64,000 nt of DNA, from contig CAWBCW010000011.1 in assembly GCA_963787345.1 (NCBI GenBank), positions 806,001-870,000 of the forward strand. Direction: 5' to 3'. Within the stretch, counting starts at the first letter, position 1. Every line of letters starts with the position of its first letter. This stretch comes from Bacillus_BD sp963787345 (lineage in GTDB: Bacteria > Bacillota > Bacilli > Bacillales > Cytobacillaceae). This document shows, piece after piece, positions 43,524 to 52,482 of the stretch. A program made the position numbers and the translations under genes. The notes below the pieces were generated by a model. It searched no databases. It worked only from the letters and a program-made list of their open reading frames with translations, and was not told the DNA's origin.

Positions 43524-44444
43524 ATGAATGGAAATGGGATTGAAAGAATTGGTCGAATTCAATTAAGACAATTTGATTTTGAAAAGGCTGTAGACTATTA
43601 CTCAAACATTATTGGATTAGATATTACAGGCAGAGATGAAAATAGGGTCTACTTGAAAGCATGGGACGAATGGGATCATCATAGTGTTGTATTAGAAAAA
43701 TCAGATTCTGCTGGAATGGACCATATTGCCTTTAAAGTAACAAATAATGATGCGCTTGATCGATTAGAGCGTATAATTGAACAGTTTGGCTGTACGGTGC
43801 AGCGGGTCTCAAATCGTTCACGTATTGGCGAAGGAGAAGCGATCCGCTTTATTCTTCCGACAGGACATACATTTGAATTATATCATGAGGTTGATTATGT
43901 AGGTGTCCCAACAGGAAGACTAAATCCACACCCGTGGCCAGATGGGTTAAGAGGAATTGCTCCACATCGACTTGATCACGCTTTATTATCAGGGGATGAT
44001 GTGAAAACAACGACTCGATTTTTCACTGAAGCATTAGGATTTGTCCAAACTGAAAAAGTAATTAGTGTCGATGGCGAAGAATTAATTGCTAGTTTCCTAT
44101 CGACATCAATGACTGGACACGATGTTGCTTTCATTAAAGGACCTGATGCAAAGTTACACCATGTAGGATTCTATTTAGATAACTGGTATGAAATATTAAA
44201 AGCCTCTGATATTTTATCCCGTAATGAGGTTGAAATAGAAGTGACTCCGACTCGACACGGTATTACTAGAGGTGAAACCATTTACTTCTATGATCCATCT
44301 GGAAATCGAAATGAGGTATATACAGGCGGATATGCTGTATATTCCGATTTTCCAACAATTACATGGACAGAAGATAAATTAGGTACAGGGATCTTTTACC
44401 ACCGCCGTCAATTAAACGAAACGTTTGCAACTGTGTTTTCTTAA
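43524..44444 (+). CDS. Catechol 2,3-dioxygenase (XylE-like type I extradiol dioxygenase)
   Basis: The enzyme opens catechol next to its hydroxyls to give 2-hydroxymuconate-6-semialdehyde. Over 306 residues it lines up with XylE: the iron ligands are His152 (HRLDHALL), His213 (LHHVGFYLDNW) and Glu264 (GNRNEVYTGG), each one residue before XylE 153/214/265. The active-site His and Tyr lie in TPTRHGIT and IYFYDPSG. Two vicinal-oxygen-chelate halves are present. ATG 43524 has GAAGGGG eight bases upstream; the frame from 43515 begins inside that site. A cre site lies upstream, and a ferredoxin for reactivating the enzyme follows. Its product feeds the operon at 36.4 kb. Confidence 0.93.
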   Translation: MNGNGIERIGRIQLRQFDFEKAVDYYSNIIGLDITGRDENRVYLKAWDEWDHHSVVLEKSDSAGMDHIAFKVTNNDALDRLERIIEQFGCTVQRVSNRSRIGEGEAIRFILPTGHTFELYHEVDYVGVPTGRLNPHPWPDGLRGIAPHRLDHALLSGDDVKTTTRFFTEALGFVQTEKVISVDGEELIASFLSTSMTGHDVAFIKGPDAKLHHVGFYLDNWYEILKASDILSRNEVEIEVTPTRHGITRGETIYFYDPSGNRNEVYTGGYAVYSDFPTITWTEDKLGTGIFYHRRQLNETFATVFS

Positions 44445-44602
44445 TAAAACAAAGGATAATTGTTTCAAGAAAATTTCATAGAGATTGAAAGAAGAATAGG
44501 CTGTTTCGCTAAAATAAAGCAAAACAGCTTTTTCCATTCGTTTACATTATTGTCACATTCATTAAAAAAACAAAAAAATGAAATTTGAAGGAAGTGAGCA
44601 AA

Positions 44603-44875
44603 GTGTTTATAATAAATATTAATAATAATCAAAGTTTTTTATGTTCTGAAAATGAAACTTTGTTAGAGGCTGCTCGTGCGCAAATGGTTAAAGTTCCACA
44701 AGCATGTACACGCGGCGGATGTGGTTATTGCAAAGTTAAAGTGATGGATGGATCATACAAAATGGGGACGTATGCAAAAAGTGCCTTATCGGACGAGGAA
44801 GTATCTTGTGGAATTATTCTCTTATGTAAAACCTATCCACAAAGTGATTTACACCTAGACATGAATTTATCGTAA
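44603..44875 (+). CDS. XylT-like [2Fe-2S] ferredoxin that reactivates catechol 2,3-dioxygenase
   Basis: The 90-residue plant-type ferredoxin has the cluster motif ACTRGGCGYC (Cx4Cx2C) and a distant fourth Cys in LLCKTYP. XylT/NahT ferredoxins donate an electron to rescue catechol 2,3-dioxygenase whose iron has been oxidised by poor substrates. It lies 160 bases after that gene. A GTG start at 44603 with GAAGGAAGTGAG upstream is preferred to the longer frame from 44585, which overlaps the site. It ends five bases before the frame of the regulator gene, so they are probably co-transcribed. Confidence 0.85.
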   Translation: MFIININNNQSFLCSENETLLEAARAQMVKVPQACTRGGCGYCKVKVMDGSYKMGTYAKSALSDEEVSCGIILLCKTYPQSDLHLDMNLS

Positions 44876-44891
44876 AAGGTTGGTGGTATTT

Positions 44892-46316
44892 GTGTATGTG
44901 ACTTTACCGTTTCTGTCAGAGGATTCAATTAAATTAGATGCTCACGTGAATGAAGAAGTTGGGAAGTCCCAAAACGGTAATGAAAGCATTCAATCATCCA
45001 AAATGGAAGAAAAGTCTTTCTCTGTCAACACAAGTCTTCCATATCAAAGGTTATTAGAAAACTATGAACACTTAGTAAAGGCAAACATCGTTCTACAAAA
45101 ATTAATTGCCGAGTTTATTAAGGGGAATTCGATAAATAGCATCATAAAAGAGTTTTATAACCTGACTGAACTTTCAGGTGTCATTTATAATGTTCATGGG
45201 CATATTATCGCTTCTGTTGGGGTAGAGAGTTTGTCTAAAGGACTGTCACCAGATATACTTTTTCAATATATAGGAAACAGGTCGGTGAATACGCCAATTG
45301 AAGCAGTACAAATGATCAAACGAAGTCACGACTGTTTTTATTTTATCTCTAAAGCCTTCTTTTTAAATGAAAAAAAAGCGGGATATTGTTGTGTCATTTT
45401 GAAAGAGGATGATGAACCTTGTCTGGAATTTGTTCTAAAGTTGATTGAACAGCTTTCTATCGTTTGTTCGCTCGTTTTTTTAAATGAAAAAACAAAAATA
45501 GATTCTTCCGAACAGATGAAAAGTATATTTTTAAAAGACATTATCACTGGACAATTTAATTGTGAAGATGAAATGATTGCTAAAGCAGGTTTATTCCAGT
45601 TTAATTTAAGACGGCCTTTTTATATCTGTTTTTTAGGTTATGAATTTGATCAGAATAATTTTCCAAGTGAAGTTGTTTTTGGTCGTGAAATGATCGAGTG
45701 CATTAAGTTTCTTAATCACCAGAATAAAATTCAGATGCTCATAAATCACGAAGGGCACCATATCTATTTATTTGTAAATAAGCAATTTAACGATGGGCAA
45801 GAAAAGAAGCTATTTTTTACTTCATTCATTGATCATTTAGCTGCTCGTTTTCCTGGTTCACACTTTTATATGGGCATTAGCAGCCAAACGGATACGATAT
45901 TAAAGGCACCGAATGCGTATAAAGAAGCAAAAATGGCGAAGCGAATGATTACATCCCATAAGCAAGTTATTTTTTATGAGTCACTAGGGATGATCGGGTC
46001 ATTATTAAATCAACAAAATGAACATGAAGTCAGAAGTCTGGCACATGCGTTACTTAATCATTTAGATTATAATGATCAAAAAAATTTCGATTTAGTGAAA
46101 ACGCTTTATTTCTTTTTAGTGAATGGAGGTAACTTGGAGAAAACGGCCGAAGAACTCTCTTTATCTATTAGCGGTTTACGGTATCGAGTTCAAAAAATGG
46201 AAGAGGTATTGCAAAAGGATGTTCGCAATCCGGTCAACAGCTGTCAACTACTTATGGCGATCCAAGCACTAATTCTGTTAGGAGACTTAGAAATTAATAA
46301 TATTTTAGAATACTAA
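44892..46316 (+). CDS. PucR/CdaR-family transcriptional regulator
   Basis: The roughly 474-residue regulator ends in a PucR-type helix-turn-helix (GGNLEKTAEELSLSISGLRYRVQKME). A GGDEF-like middle (GREMIECIKFLNHQNKIQML, FYMGISSQTD) follows an N-terminal sensor part (ELSGVIYNVHGHIIASVGVE). Regulators of this layout activate catabolic operons and some respond to aromatic substrates. It follows the ferredoxin gene directly, so it probably controls the dioxygenase unit. The start is unsure: the frame opens with TTG 44880 and has GTG codons at 44883, 44892 and 44898 after AAAAGG; 44892 is a compromise. Confidence 0.82.
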   Translation: MYVTLPFLSEDSIKLDAHVNEEVGKSQNGNESIQSSKMEEKSFSVNTSLPYQRLLENYEHLVKANIVLQKLIAEFIKGNSINSIIKEFYNLTELSGVIYNVHGHIIASVGVESLSKGLSPDILFQYIGNRSVNTPIEAVQMIKRSHDCFYFISKAFFLNEKKAGYCCVILKEDDEPCLEFVLKLIEQLSIVCSLVFLNEKTKIDSSEQMKSIFLKDIITGQFNCEDEMIAKAGLFQFNLRRPFYICFLGYEFDQNNFPSEVVFGREMIECIKFLNHQNKIQMLINHEGHHIYLFVNKQFNDGQEKKLFFTSFIDHLAARFPGSHFYMGISSQTDTILKAPNAYKEAKMAKRMITSHKQVIFYESLGMIGSLLNQQNEHEVRSLAHALLNHLDYNDQKNFDLVKTLYFFLVNGGNLEKTAEELSLSISGLRYRVQKMEEVLQKDVRNPVNSCQLLMAIQALILLGDLEINNILEY

Positions 46317-46580
46317 ATTAAAGATTTAGACTCTGAAATGGAAAGGTTGGCTAACCTGCTTGAAGAAGTCTCTTATTCCGTAGAATAGTCAGCGCAGAGA
46401 ACATAGGTTAGTTGATTTTTCCACAAAAAGCAGATGGATTTTCTTATGAAACCATTCTGTTTTTTTATTTAACGGGAGTTAGCCAGATTAATATTTAAAA
46501 CACTTTATTTATGATATTATTATAAGGATTTGTTTCTACATCAAGGGTCCTTCTTAAGACCAATTTAAGGAGGGAGATAA
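46317..46580 (+). other. Intergenic region with hairpins between the PucR-type gene and azlC
   Basis: GGCTAACCT near 46350 can pair with AGGTTAGTT near 46405. A second hairpin (CAGATGG with CCATTCTG, 46430-46462) is followed by seven T and is the likely terminator. AAGGAGGGAG before 46581 is the azlC ribosome-binding site. No gene was seen. Confidence 0.5.
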
Positions 46581-47315
46581 ATGGGACATAAGGGTCTTGA
46601 GTTGAATCCCAAATACGTATCTAATGCAGATGAAAGTTTTTGGCAAGGTGTGAAGGATTGTGTGCCGACTTTACTAGGCTACTTAAGTATTGGCTTTGCT
46701 GCGGGGGTTGTAGAGAAAACGGCTGGGCTTAGTATTGTGGAGATTGCTTTAATGAGTCTTCTCTTATACGCAGGTTCAGGTCAATTTATTGCAGCTGGAA
46801 TGATTGCAGCTAGTAATCCAATTTCTGCGATTATTTTTACTGTTTTTTTTATCAATTTACGTCACTTGCTATTAAGTGCAGCGATTGCTCCATACTTTCA
46901 ACACCTCTCACCTCGCAAAAATCTGGTTGTCGGTTCATTGTTAACAGATGAGACATTCGGGGTCGCTATTAATCATGTCCAAAATAAGAAACGGGCTAGT
47001 TATAAATGGATGATTGGATTAAATATTACGGCGTATTTAAATTGGTTTATCGCCAACATTGCAGGAGGATTTTTAGGCCAATGGATTCCAAATCCTGAAG
47101 CTTTCGGCCTCGATTTTGCTTTGCCTGGTATGTTTATAGGTCTCCTTGTGATCCAAATCCTTAGTCAAAAGAAGTATTTTGTGGATATTATAGTAGCGTT
47201 AAGTGCAGTATTGATTGTTGTCGTTGTGAGCTTTTACTTTACTGGCAGTGCTGGGGTCATGATTGCCACAATCTTAGCGTCTACGATAGGGATGGTGATT
47301 GAAAGATGGAGGTAA
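46581..47315 (+). CDS. azlC: AzlC-family branched-chain amino acid exporter subunit
   Basis: The 244-residue membrane protein is the large subunit of the AzlCD exporter, which exports branched-chain amino acids. It has about seven to eight hydrophobic helices with the family segments GVKDCVPTLLGYLSIGFAAG, LLYAGSGQFIAAGMI, FFINLRHLLLSAAI and LTDETFGVA. A strong AAGGAGGGAG precedes the ATG. It overlaps azlD by ten bases, which supports coupled synthesis of the two subunits. The B. subtilis azl operon is controlled by AzlB; no such gene lies here. Confidence 0.9.
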   Translation: MGHKGLELNPKYVSNADESFWQGVKDCVPTLLGYLSIGFAAGVVEKTAGLSIVEIALMSLLLYAGSGQFIAAGMIAASNPISAIIFTVFFINLRHLLLSAAIAPYFQHLSPRKNLVVGSLLTDETFGVAINHVQNKKRASYKWMIGLNITAYLNWFIANIAGGFLGQWIPNPEAFGLDFALPGMFIGLLVIQILSQKKYFVDIIVALSAVLIVVVVSFYFTGSAGVMIATILASTIGMVIERWR

Positions 47316-47632
47316 GATGGTCTATTTTCATCATCATCATTGGCTGTGCACTTGTTACTTTCATTCCACGAGTTTTGCCGTTAATGATATTGAGTCAAAT
47401 GGAACTGCCGAAGTGGCTCATTCGATGGTTGAAAAATGTCCCCGTAGCAGTAATGGCTGCATTGTTAGCACAAGAACTTCTTCTTTCGAATGATTCAATT
47501 TCTTTAGCAGGGAATGGATTGAAACTATTGGCTGCAACAGCAGCTTTTATTATTGCAATTATAACTAAAAGCTTACTCGGGACGGTTATGATAGGGATCA
47601 TTATTATGGCAGTATTAAGGATGATGTTTTAG
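47306..47632 (+). CDS. azlD: AzlD-family small subunit of branched-chain amino acid exporter
   Basis: The 108-residue protein has three to four hydrophobic helices and the AzlD hallmark FIPRVLPLMILSQMELPKWL near the N-terminus, then VAVMAALLAQELL. It overlaps the end of azlC in another frame. The overlapping + frame from 47299, His-rich at its start, is a shadow. A hairpin terminator follows. Confidence 0.88.
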   Translation: MEVRWSIFIIIIGCALVTFIPRVLPLMILSQMELPKWLIRWLKNVPVAVMAALLAQELLLSNDSISLAGNGLKLLAATAAFIIAIITKSLLGTVMIGIIIMAVLRMMF

Positions 47633-47650
47633 AAATCAGCCAGAATTAAA

Positions 47651-47698
47651 AGAAGCAGTTTCTATCCATCTAAATAATGGGAAGGAAACTGCTTTTTA
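47651..47698. terminator. Terminator between azlD and the convergent membrane protein gene
   Basis: AAGCAGTTTC pairs with GAAACTGCTT around a long A/T-rich loop, followed by TTTATT. Confidence 0.75.
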
Positions 47699-47705
47699 TT
47701 GAATT

Positions 47706-48077
47706 TTATTTATTAGATTTCAAATTTAATAAAATATTGATGGAAAATAATAAGATTGAAATTACTAGTATCGTAGCACTAATAGATAGCAATGGAGTTA
47801 TAGCAGTTTTACCGTATACAACAAAACCAAGTGCGATCATCATAGGAGGTAAAGATAAATTATGAAGCCAAAAGTGTATTTTTGCGAGTTTTGTAGTTGC
47901 AGCTTGTTGATAAAGAGTATAAATAATACCAGCAATTGCTAATGATACCCATCCTAATAAATTAATGTGAACATGGACGGATGAAAGATGATAATCGTGG
48001 GCAATGGACATAAATAATCCAAGTAACACCCCAATCGCAAAATACACTGCTGAAATTTTAATTAAACGACTTCCCAT
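47706..48077 (-). CDS. Small four-helix membrane protein (heme-copper oxidase subunit I-like)
   Basis: The 123-residue protein has four predicted transmembrane helices: ISAVYFAIGVLLGLFMS, INLLGWVSLAIAGIIYTLY, LPPMMIALGFVVYG and ILVISILLFSINILL. The VHVHINLLGW segment at the start of helix two, with two His, resembles the cytochrome c oxidase I/NnrS-like 'cytochrome-c oxidase' small proteins of Bacillus; heme or metal binding there is plausible but unproven. The start ATG 48077 has AAAGGAGG six bases upstream. It is monocistronic and convergent with azlCD. Confidence 0.65.
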   Translation of the reverse strand: MGSRLIKISAVYFAIGVLLGLFMSIAHDYHLSSVHVHINLLGWVSLAIAGIIYTLYQQAATTKLAKIHFWLHNLSLPPMMIALGFVVYGKTAITPLLSISATILVISILLFSINILLNLKSNK

Positions 48078-48333
48078 CACAAAACCTCCTTTAAAATTAA
48101 ACTTCGATTAAATATATGCATCGTACTTTTAAAGAAGACTTTCATCTTATTACTTTTTTCGTGTTCACTTGTTCGTTGGAAAAAACACATCGAATCTTTG
48201 CCTGATCTTAATGAGGATATTCATATAATATATATAAAGTTAATTATAAATGATCGTAAATTTTGGTAGATAAAACGAAGGTATGATAGGGCTTACATTC
48301 CTTATTTAATAGGGTTTTAGAAAGGTAAACTCA

Positions 48334-48362
48334 TTGACTTTCAATCTAGAAAATGGTAAATT
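48334..48362 (+). promoter_or_regulatory. Promoter of the cold-shock gene with a long 5' leader
   Basis: TTGACT (48334-48339) and TAAATT (48357-48362) are spaced 17 bases. Transcription would begin near 48369, leaving about 145 untranslated bases before the ATG. A long leader is usual for csp genes, where it acts as an RNA thermosensor. Nothing else was seen between 48078 and 48514. Confidence 0.55.
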
Positions 48363-48514
48363 CTAATTAACCGTTATGCATCGTTTTAGATTTTGCAAGC
48401 TGCTTATTCTAAGTATGATCTCAGAGTGAATGAGTAATGGGAGAAAAGCTATCAACGTTGTAAATGGTAAATTTTTTAATGACTAGTTCTAGTCAGGTAG
48501 GAGGATTTTTTAAA

Positions 48515-48715
48515 ATGAAAAACGGTAAAGTAAAATGGTTTAACTCAGAAAAAGGTTTCGGATTTATCGAAGCTGAAGATGGAAATGATGTATTTGTACA
48601 TTACTCTGCAATCCAAACTGAAGGTTTCAAGACTTTAGAAGAAGGTCAAGAAGTTACTTTTGAAGTTGTTGAAGGTGCTCGTGGACCCCAAGCAGCTAAC
48701 GTTACAATCGCATAA
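48515..48715 (+). CDS. Cold-shock protein (CspA family)
   Basis: The 66-residue OB-fold protein binds single-stranded RNA and DNA and keeps mRNA unfolded in the cold. RNP1 is KGFGFIE and RNP2 is VFVHYSAI, and the start MKNGKVKWFNSEKGFG is standard. The ATG at 48515 has AGGAGG 13 bases upstream with an A/T spacer; the frame from 48464 lies in the leader. It is very close to B. subtilis CspB/CspD, but the paralogue cannot be named. Its terminator is clear. Confidence 0.93.
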   Translation: MKNGKVKWFNSEKGFGFIEAEDGNDVFVHYSAIQTEGFKTLEEGQEVTFEVVEGARGPQAANVTIA

Positions 48716-48730
48716 TTTTATCCATATAGA

Positions 48731-48759
48731 TGCCCATCCGATTCGGTTGGGCTTTTTTT
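48731..48759 (+). terminator. Terminator of the csp gene
   Basis: GCCCATCCGA pairs with TCGGTTGGGC, one G-T pair and a very short loop, followed by seven T. Confidence 0.82.
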
Positions 48760-48890
48760 GCGCAAAATTCCAGTCTTAATATTACTAGAGCGAACGATCA
48801 AATACGGCTTGATGATTTTACGCCCAAAAATGAGATTAAATGGATATGCTATAATAGATATTCAAATGTAATTACAAGTAGGTGACTTCA

Positions 48891-50783
48891 ATGAGTAAAC
48901 GTTATTTTACAATAGGAATGGCTGGGCATATTGATCATGGAAAAACGACTTTAACAAAGGCATTAACAAACGTAGAAACCGATCGCTTAAAAGAAGAGAA
49001 AGAACGCCAAATTTCAATTGAACTGGGATTTGCTCCATTATACGAAGATGAGGATATACAAATCTCTGTAATCGACGTTCCAGGGCATGAAAGGTTTATA
49101 CGGCAAATGATTGCTGGTGTAACAGGAATAGACTTAGTCGTTCTAGTTGTAGCAGCAGATGAAGGGGTTATGCCTCAAACGAGAGAGCATCTTGAAATTT
49201 TAAGATTTTTAGGAGTGAAGAACGGGATTGTAGCGATCACGAAAATTGATCGCGTAGACGAGGAATTTATTGAATTAGTAAACGATGATATTTTTACTGA
49301 GTTAAAAAACACTGTTTTTGAACAGGCACCATCTGTTTTAGTAGACAGTGTTTCAATGAAAGGGATCAGTGACTTAAAAACATTAATTATAGATACATTA
49401 AAGGAACAAGAAATGCGTGATATTCGCGGTGGGTTCCGTTTGCCGATCGATCAAGTTTTTACAGTAAAAGGACAAGGTACGGTTGTCCGTGGGACAGTTG
49501 CTGAAGGACAAGTAAAAGAAGGGCAATTACTTAAAGTAATGCCGAGGGGATTAGACGCTAGAGTACGACAAATACAAGTCCATCATCAAAATCAATCAGA
49601 AGCATTTGCAGGACAAAGAGCAGCTATCAATCTTTCTGGAATCTCAAAGGAAGAATTAGAACGAGGAGATGTTCTTGTATCGTCTGAACAATTTATTGTT
49701 ACAAAGACGATTGATGTAGCTATTAATGTAGTCAGTGATTTGGATTATATTGTTAAGCAAAGAATGCCGATTAAATGCCACATCGGAACCGCAGAAGTAA
49801 TGGGGAAAATTGTATTTTTTGATCGGAATGAACTCGAGGGAGAAAACGATGAAATACTTTGTCAACTTAGACTTGATGAAGAAATTGTCGCAAAACGGGG
49901 AGACCGTTTTATTTTAAGGAGACCGAGTCCTTCAGAAACGATTGGCGGAGGATGGGTGATTGAACCTCGTGGAGAAAAATATAAATTTGGATATCGGACA
50001 ATACAACAATTAGAGAAGAAAAAAACCGGAACACCAACAGAGCGAGTAACTGCGGCTCTCGTAGAAGCGAAGTGCTTGACTCTTCCGGGTCTATTAACGA
50101 TGACAGCACTTGAAGAAAACGTGATTATGGCTGAACTATCAAAAGATGATTTTATTTCCATTAATAAAACAGAGTATACGCTTCGTTCCCTTGTTGAGAC
50201 TTTACAAGAAGAGTTTGCAGATCGAGTTTCCCTCTACCATGAACAAAATCCAATGAAGCTGGGAATGAATAAAGCTGAGCTGTTCCAGCATCTAGAAAAG
50301 GATTATCCAAAAAGTTTATTAGAGTTTGTTCTCCATCATACCATTGAAGTAGAACAATTAAAAAGAAAAGGGCAATTTATTGCAATTCCTGCTTTTATTC
50401 CTCATGTACCTGAAAATTGGCAGAAGAAAACAGAAAATATGTTAGCAAAACTTCAAAAAGATGGTTATGATGTTCGTCATTTGGCCGATTATTTCAAAGC
50501 GGATGGAATCCCAGATCATTTAAGTAATGAGATGAAACACTTCCTAGAAGGACAAGGACAAATTGTTTCTTTAGATGACCAGTATTATTGGCACGGAGAT
50601 GTTTTTCAAGAAGCAGTTAAGTCAGTACGATCTGCAACAGATTTAGAGTTTGAAATAAAACACGCAAAAGAGGCATTAGGTTTATCGCGAAAATTTCTTG
50701 TTCTGTTTCTTGAAAAGTTGGATGAAATAGGTAAGACGAAGCGTGTGGAAAATAAACGCATTTGGATTGATACAGGCAGGTAA
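48891..50783 (+). CDS. selB: Selenocysteine-specific elongation factor SelB
   Basis: The GTPase carries Sec-tRNA to ribosomes at UGA codons marked by a SECIS element. The G domain has GMAGHIDHGKTTLTKAL (G1), DVPGHERFIRQM (G3) and TKID (G4). Domains II/III follow with FTVKGQGTVVRGTV and RFILRRPSPSETIGGG. The C-terminal 250 residues contain winged helices that bind the SECIS hairpin, ending HAKEALGLSRKFLVLFLEKL. The length is 630 residues with ATG 48891 (AGGTGAC upstream). No selA, selD or tRNA-Sec is in the window. Its presence implies selenoproteins elsewhere, such as formate dehydrogenase. Confidence 0.93.
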   Translation: MSKRYFTIGMAGHIDHGKTTLTKALTNVETDRLKEEKERQISIELGFAPLYEDEDIQISVIDVPGHERFIRQMIAGVTGIDLVVLVVAADEGVMPQTREHLEILRFLGVKNGIVAITKIDRVDEEFIELVNDDIFTELKNTVFEQAPSVLVDSVSMKGISDLKTLIIDTLKEQEMRDIRGGFRLPIDQVFTVKGQGTVVRGTVAEGQVKEGQLLKVMPRGLDARVRQIQVHHQNQSEAFAGQRAAINLSGISKEELERGDVLVSSEQFIVTKTIDVAINVVSDLDYIVKQRMPIKCHIGTAEVMGKIVFFDRNELEGENDEILCQLRLDEEIVAKRGDRFILRRPSPSETIGGGWVIEPRGEKYKFGYRTIQQLEKKKTGTPTERVTAALVEAKCLTLPGLLTMTALEENVIMAELSKDDFISINKTEYTLRSLVETLQEEFADRVSLYHEQNPMKLGMNKAELFQHLEKDYPKSLLEFVLHHTIEVEQLKRKGQFIAIPAFIPHVPENWQKKTENMLAKLQKDGYDVRHLADYFKADGIPDHLSNEMKHFLEGQGQIVSLDDQYYWHGDVFQEAVKSVRSATDLEFEIKHAKEALGLSRKFLVLFLEKLDEIGKTKRVENKRIWIDTGR

Positions 50784-50842
50784 GATTGATATCATTTTGA
50801 TAGTGAATATTAAAAAGAAAAATTTATAAAGGGGATATGAAG

Positions 50843-51076
50843 ATGAGTAATTGTAAAATAGATCACAGTCATGAAGATGTACAAAAGAAATATCAATCAC
50901 AAATAGAGTTTTTGCCAAATGAAATGACTCCAATGTTTGAATCGTTCTTTTCAAAAGAGCATGCTCAAATTATTTTAAATGAAATGTTTCATTTATTAAA
51001 AAAGTATGATTTATCATCAGAACAAGAAAAGGACCAAAGGAATAAGCAAATATTGTTACTACTAAATAATAACTAG
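50843..51076 (+). CDS. Small hypothetical protein after selB, 77 aa
   Basis: ATG 50843 has AAAGGGGA seven bases upstream; the ATG at 50837 is too close to that site. The product is helical and charged, starting MSNCKIDHSHEDVQKKYQ and continuing with EMTPMFESFFSKEHAQIILN. It has no Cys pair or membrane helix and no family I know. It lies 59 bases after selB in the same direction and ends at a strong terminator, so it is likely the last gene of a selB transcript; whether it helps selenium use is open. Confidence 0.6.
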   Translation: MSNCKIDHSHEDVQKKYQSQIEFLPNEMTPMFESFFSKEHAQIILNEMFHLLKKYDLSSEQEKDQRNKQILLLLNNN

Positions 51077-51078
51077 TT

Positions 51079-51117
51079 AAAAAAGGATCTTTTCTATTAG
51101 GGAAAGATCCTTTTTTG
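51079..51117. terminator. Terminator after the selB unit
   Basis: AAAAAAGGATCTTT pairs with AAAGATCCTTTTTT around TCTATTAGGG. It can work in both directions. Confidence 0.87.
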
Positions 51118-51118
51118 T

Positions 51119-51275
51119 TTAATGATTTATTTGTTGAGACCATTCTTCAACATTCCAAACCTTTGTGATCCAGCCTTCATAAAATTCAGGTTCATGACAG
51201 ACAAGGACAACCGTTCCCTTATAGGCCTGTAATGCACGCTTCAACTCTTCTTTTGCAATAACAAATTCCTCATTT
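51119..51275 (-). pseudogene. C-terminal fragment of an ABC-F ATPase
   Basis: On the minus strand an open frame encodes EEFVIAKEELKRALQAYKGT, then VVLVCHEPEFYEGWITKVWN, and ends at a TAA at 51119. This is the region after the second Walker B of an ABC-F protein, where the H-loop reads VCHEPxFYEGW. The rest of the roughly 500-residue protein is gone; upstream sequence is A/T-rich noncoding DNA. It is not part of ykpA. It marks a deletion or old rearrangement between selB and the second dioxygenase gene. Confidence 0.7.
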
Positions 51276-51515
51276 TTTTATCTTATAAGAATTTATCCAT
51301 TATAACCACAGTAAATTTTTAGAAGCAACGGTCTATTTTTAAAAGGAAAAACGCTTTAATTAGTATTTTTTTGATCTTTTTCACAAACTCAAATTTTTTT
51401 TTTAGTTGCTGTGTAATATTCAAAAAATATATAATTAGACAATTTTCGATAAATACGATAAATTAAGACTATAGATAATTAAAATTATTCTAGTATATAT
51501 AGGGGAGGAATAGAA
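51276..51515 (+). other. A/T-rich upstream region of the second dioxygenase operon
   Basis: Homopolymer A and T runs dominate. AAAAACGCTTT near 51344 is a poor cre match (three mismatches). GGGGAGG before 51516 is the ribosome-binding site. No ORF was seen. Confidence 0.4.
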
Positions 51516-52436
51516 ATGATCCGATATAATAAATTGGGGTATCTTGTTTTAAGTGTTACTGATCTTGAAAAATCTTTAGATTTTTATGTAAACACTGTAG
51601 GTTTGCAATTTGTAGAACGTGATAATGAAAACGTATACTTAAGAAGTAGTTATGACCACCATAACTTAATTTTACAACAAGGTTCTGAACCGGGACTAAA
51701 AAGAGTTGGATGGGAGCTTGAGAAGGCTTCTCAATTCCAAGATGTATTTGACTATTTAACAGAAAAGGGCTTAAATCCGGTTGAATTAAGCGATAAAGAA
51801 GCGCAAAAATTAGCACAAGGTAGAACATTACGTTTCCAAGATCCATATGTGGGAGTAACGCATGAATTTTATGTTGAAATGATGCAGTTAGGCTTACCAT
51901 ATGAACCAACAAATAAATTAGAAATTGAAACTCTTCTACATGTAGTTTTTGAATCTCCACATTTAGAAGAAATGACTGATTTCTTTGTAAACACTTTAAA
52001 CTTCAAGGTTTCCGATTTCTCTGGGAGAGAAACGAATTTTGCATGGCTAAGAGCATTTCCAAATAAATGGCACCATACATTTGCCATTACAAAAGGACCT
52101 GAAAATAAGTTGAACCACTTAGCTTATAAAGTAAGCAGAGTAGATGATATCGGCATCCAAGTAAACCGTTTAAACGACCAAGGTGTACCAATTCTATTTG
52201 GACCTGGAAGACACCATCCATCAGGAAGTATCTTCTTGTACTATGCAGATCCAGACGGTATGGCAATTGAATACAGTCAAGGTATGTCAGAATTTCCTGA
52301 AGTAGGCGCAAGAGAACCACGTCGCTTAGAACCAAGTAAGGAAACAATTGACGAGTGGGGCGGTTCACCACAGCCGGAGTTCGGTAAAGTTGGAGCGTTA
52401 TTACCAGACGATTCGGTTGAACCAGTTAAAAATTAA
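51516..52436 (+). CDS. Extradiol ring-cleavage dioxygenase, second type (VOC family)
   Basis: The 306-residue two-domain VOC protein keeps the extradiol iron triad: His142 (ETLLHVVFES), His201 (KLNHLAYKV) and Glu252 (MAIEYSQG). Active-site GRHHPSG and LYYADPDG segments fit ring cleavage. It differs clearly from the XylE-like enzyme at 43.5 kb. It lies 46 bases before an ACMSD-family decarboxylase gene. That pairing matches protocatechuate 2,3-dioxygenase (PraA) and its decarboxylase PraH in Paenibacillus, so a carboxylated catechol is the likely substrate. Homoprotocatechuate or another catechol cannot be excluded. Codon use looks highly optimised, like the operon at 36.4 kb. Confidence 0.82.
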   Translation: MIRYNKLGYLVLSVTDLEKSLDFYVNTVGLQFVERDNENVYLRSSYDHHNLILQQGSEPGLKRVGWELEKASQFQDVFDYLTEKGLNPVELSDKEAQKLAQGRTLRFQDPYVGVTHEFYVEMMQLGLPYEPTNKLEIETLLHVVFESPHLEEMTDFFVNTLNFKVSDFSGRETNFAWLRAFPNKWHHTFAITKGPENKLNHLAYKVSRVDDIGIQVNRLNDQGVPILFGPGRHHPSGSIFLYYADPDGMAIEYSQGMSEFPEVGAREPRRLEPSKETIDEWGGSPQPEFGKVGALLPDDSVEPVKN

Positions 52437-52482
52437 GGTTTATACATCATAACGAATGAACAGATTACGAGGAGGAAATATT

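Noticed and set aside
47299..47493. His-rich + frame overlapping azlD
   Set aside because: Shadow of azlD; the HHHH run comes from reading ATC repeats in another frame.
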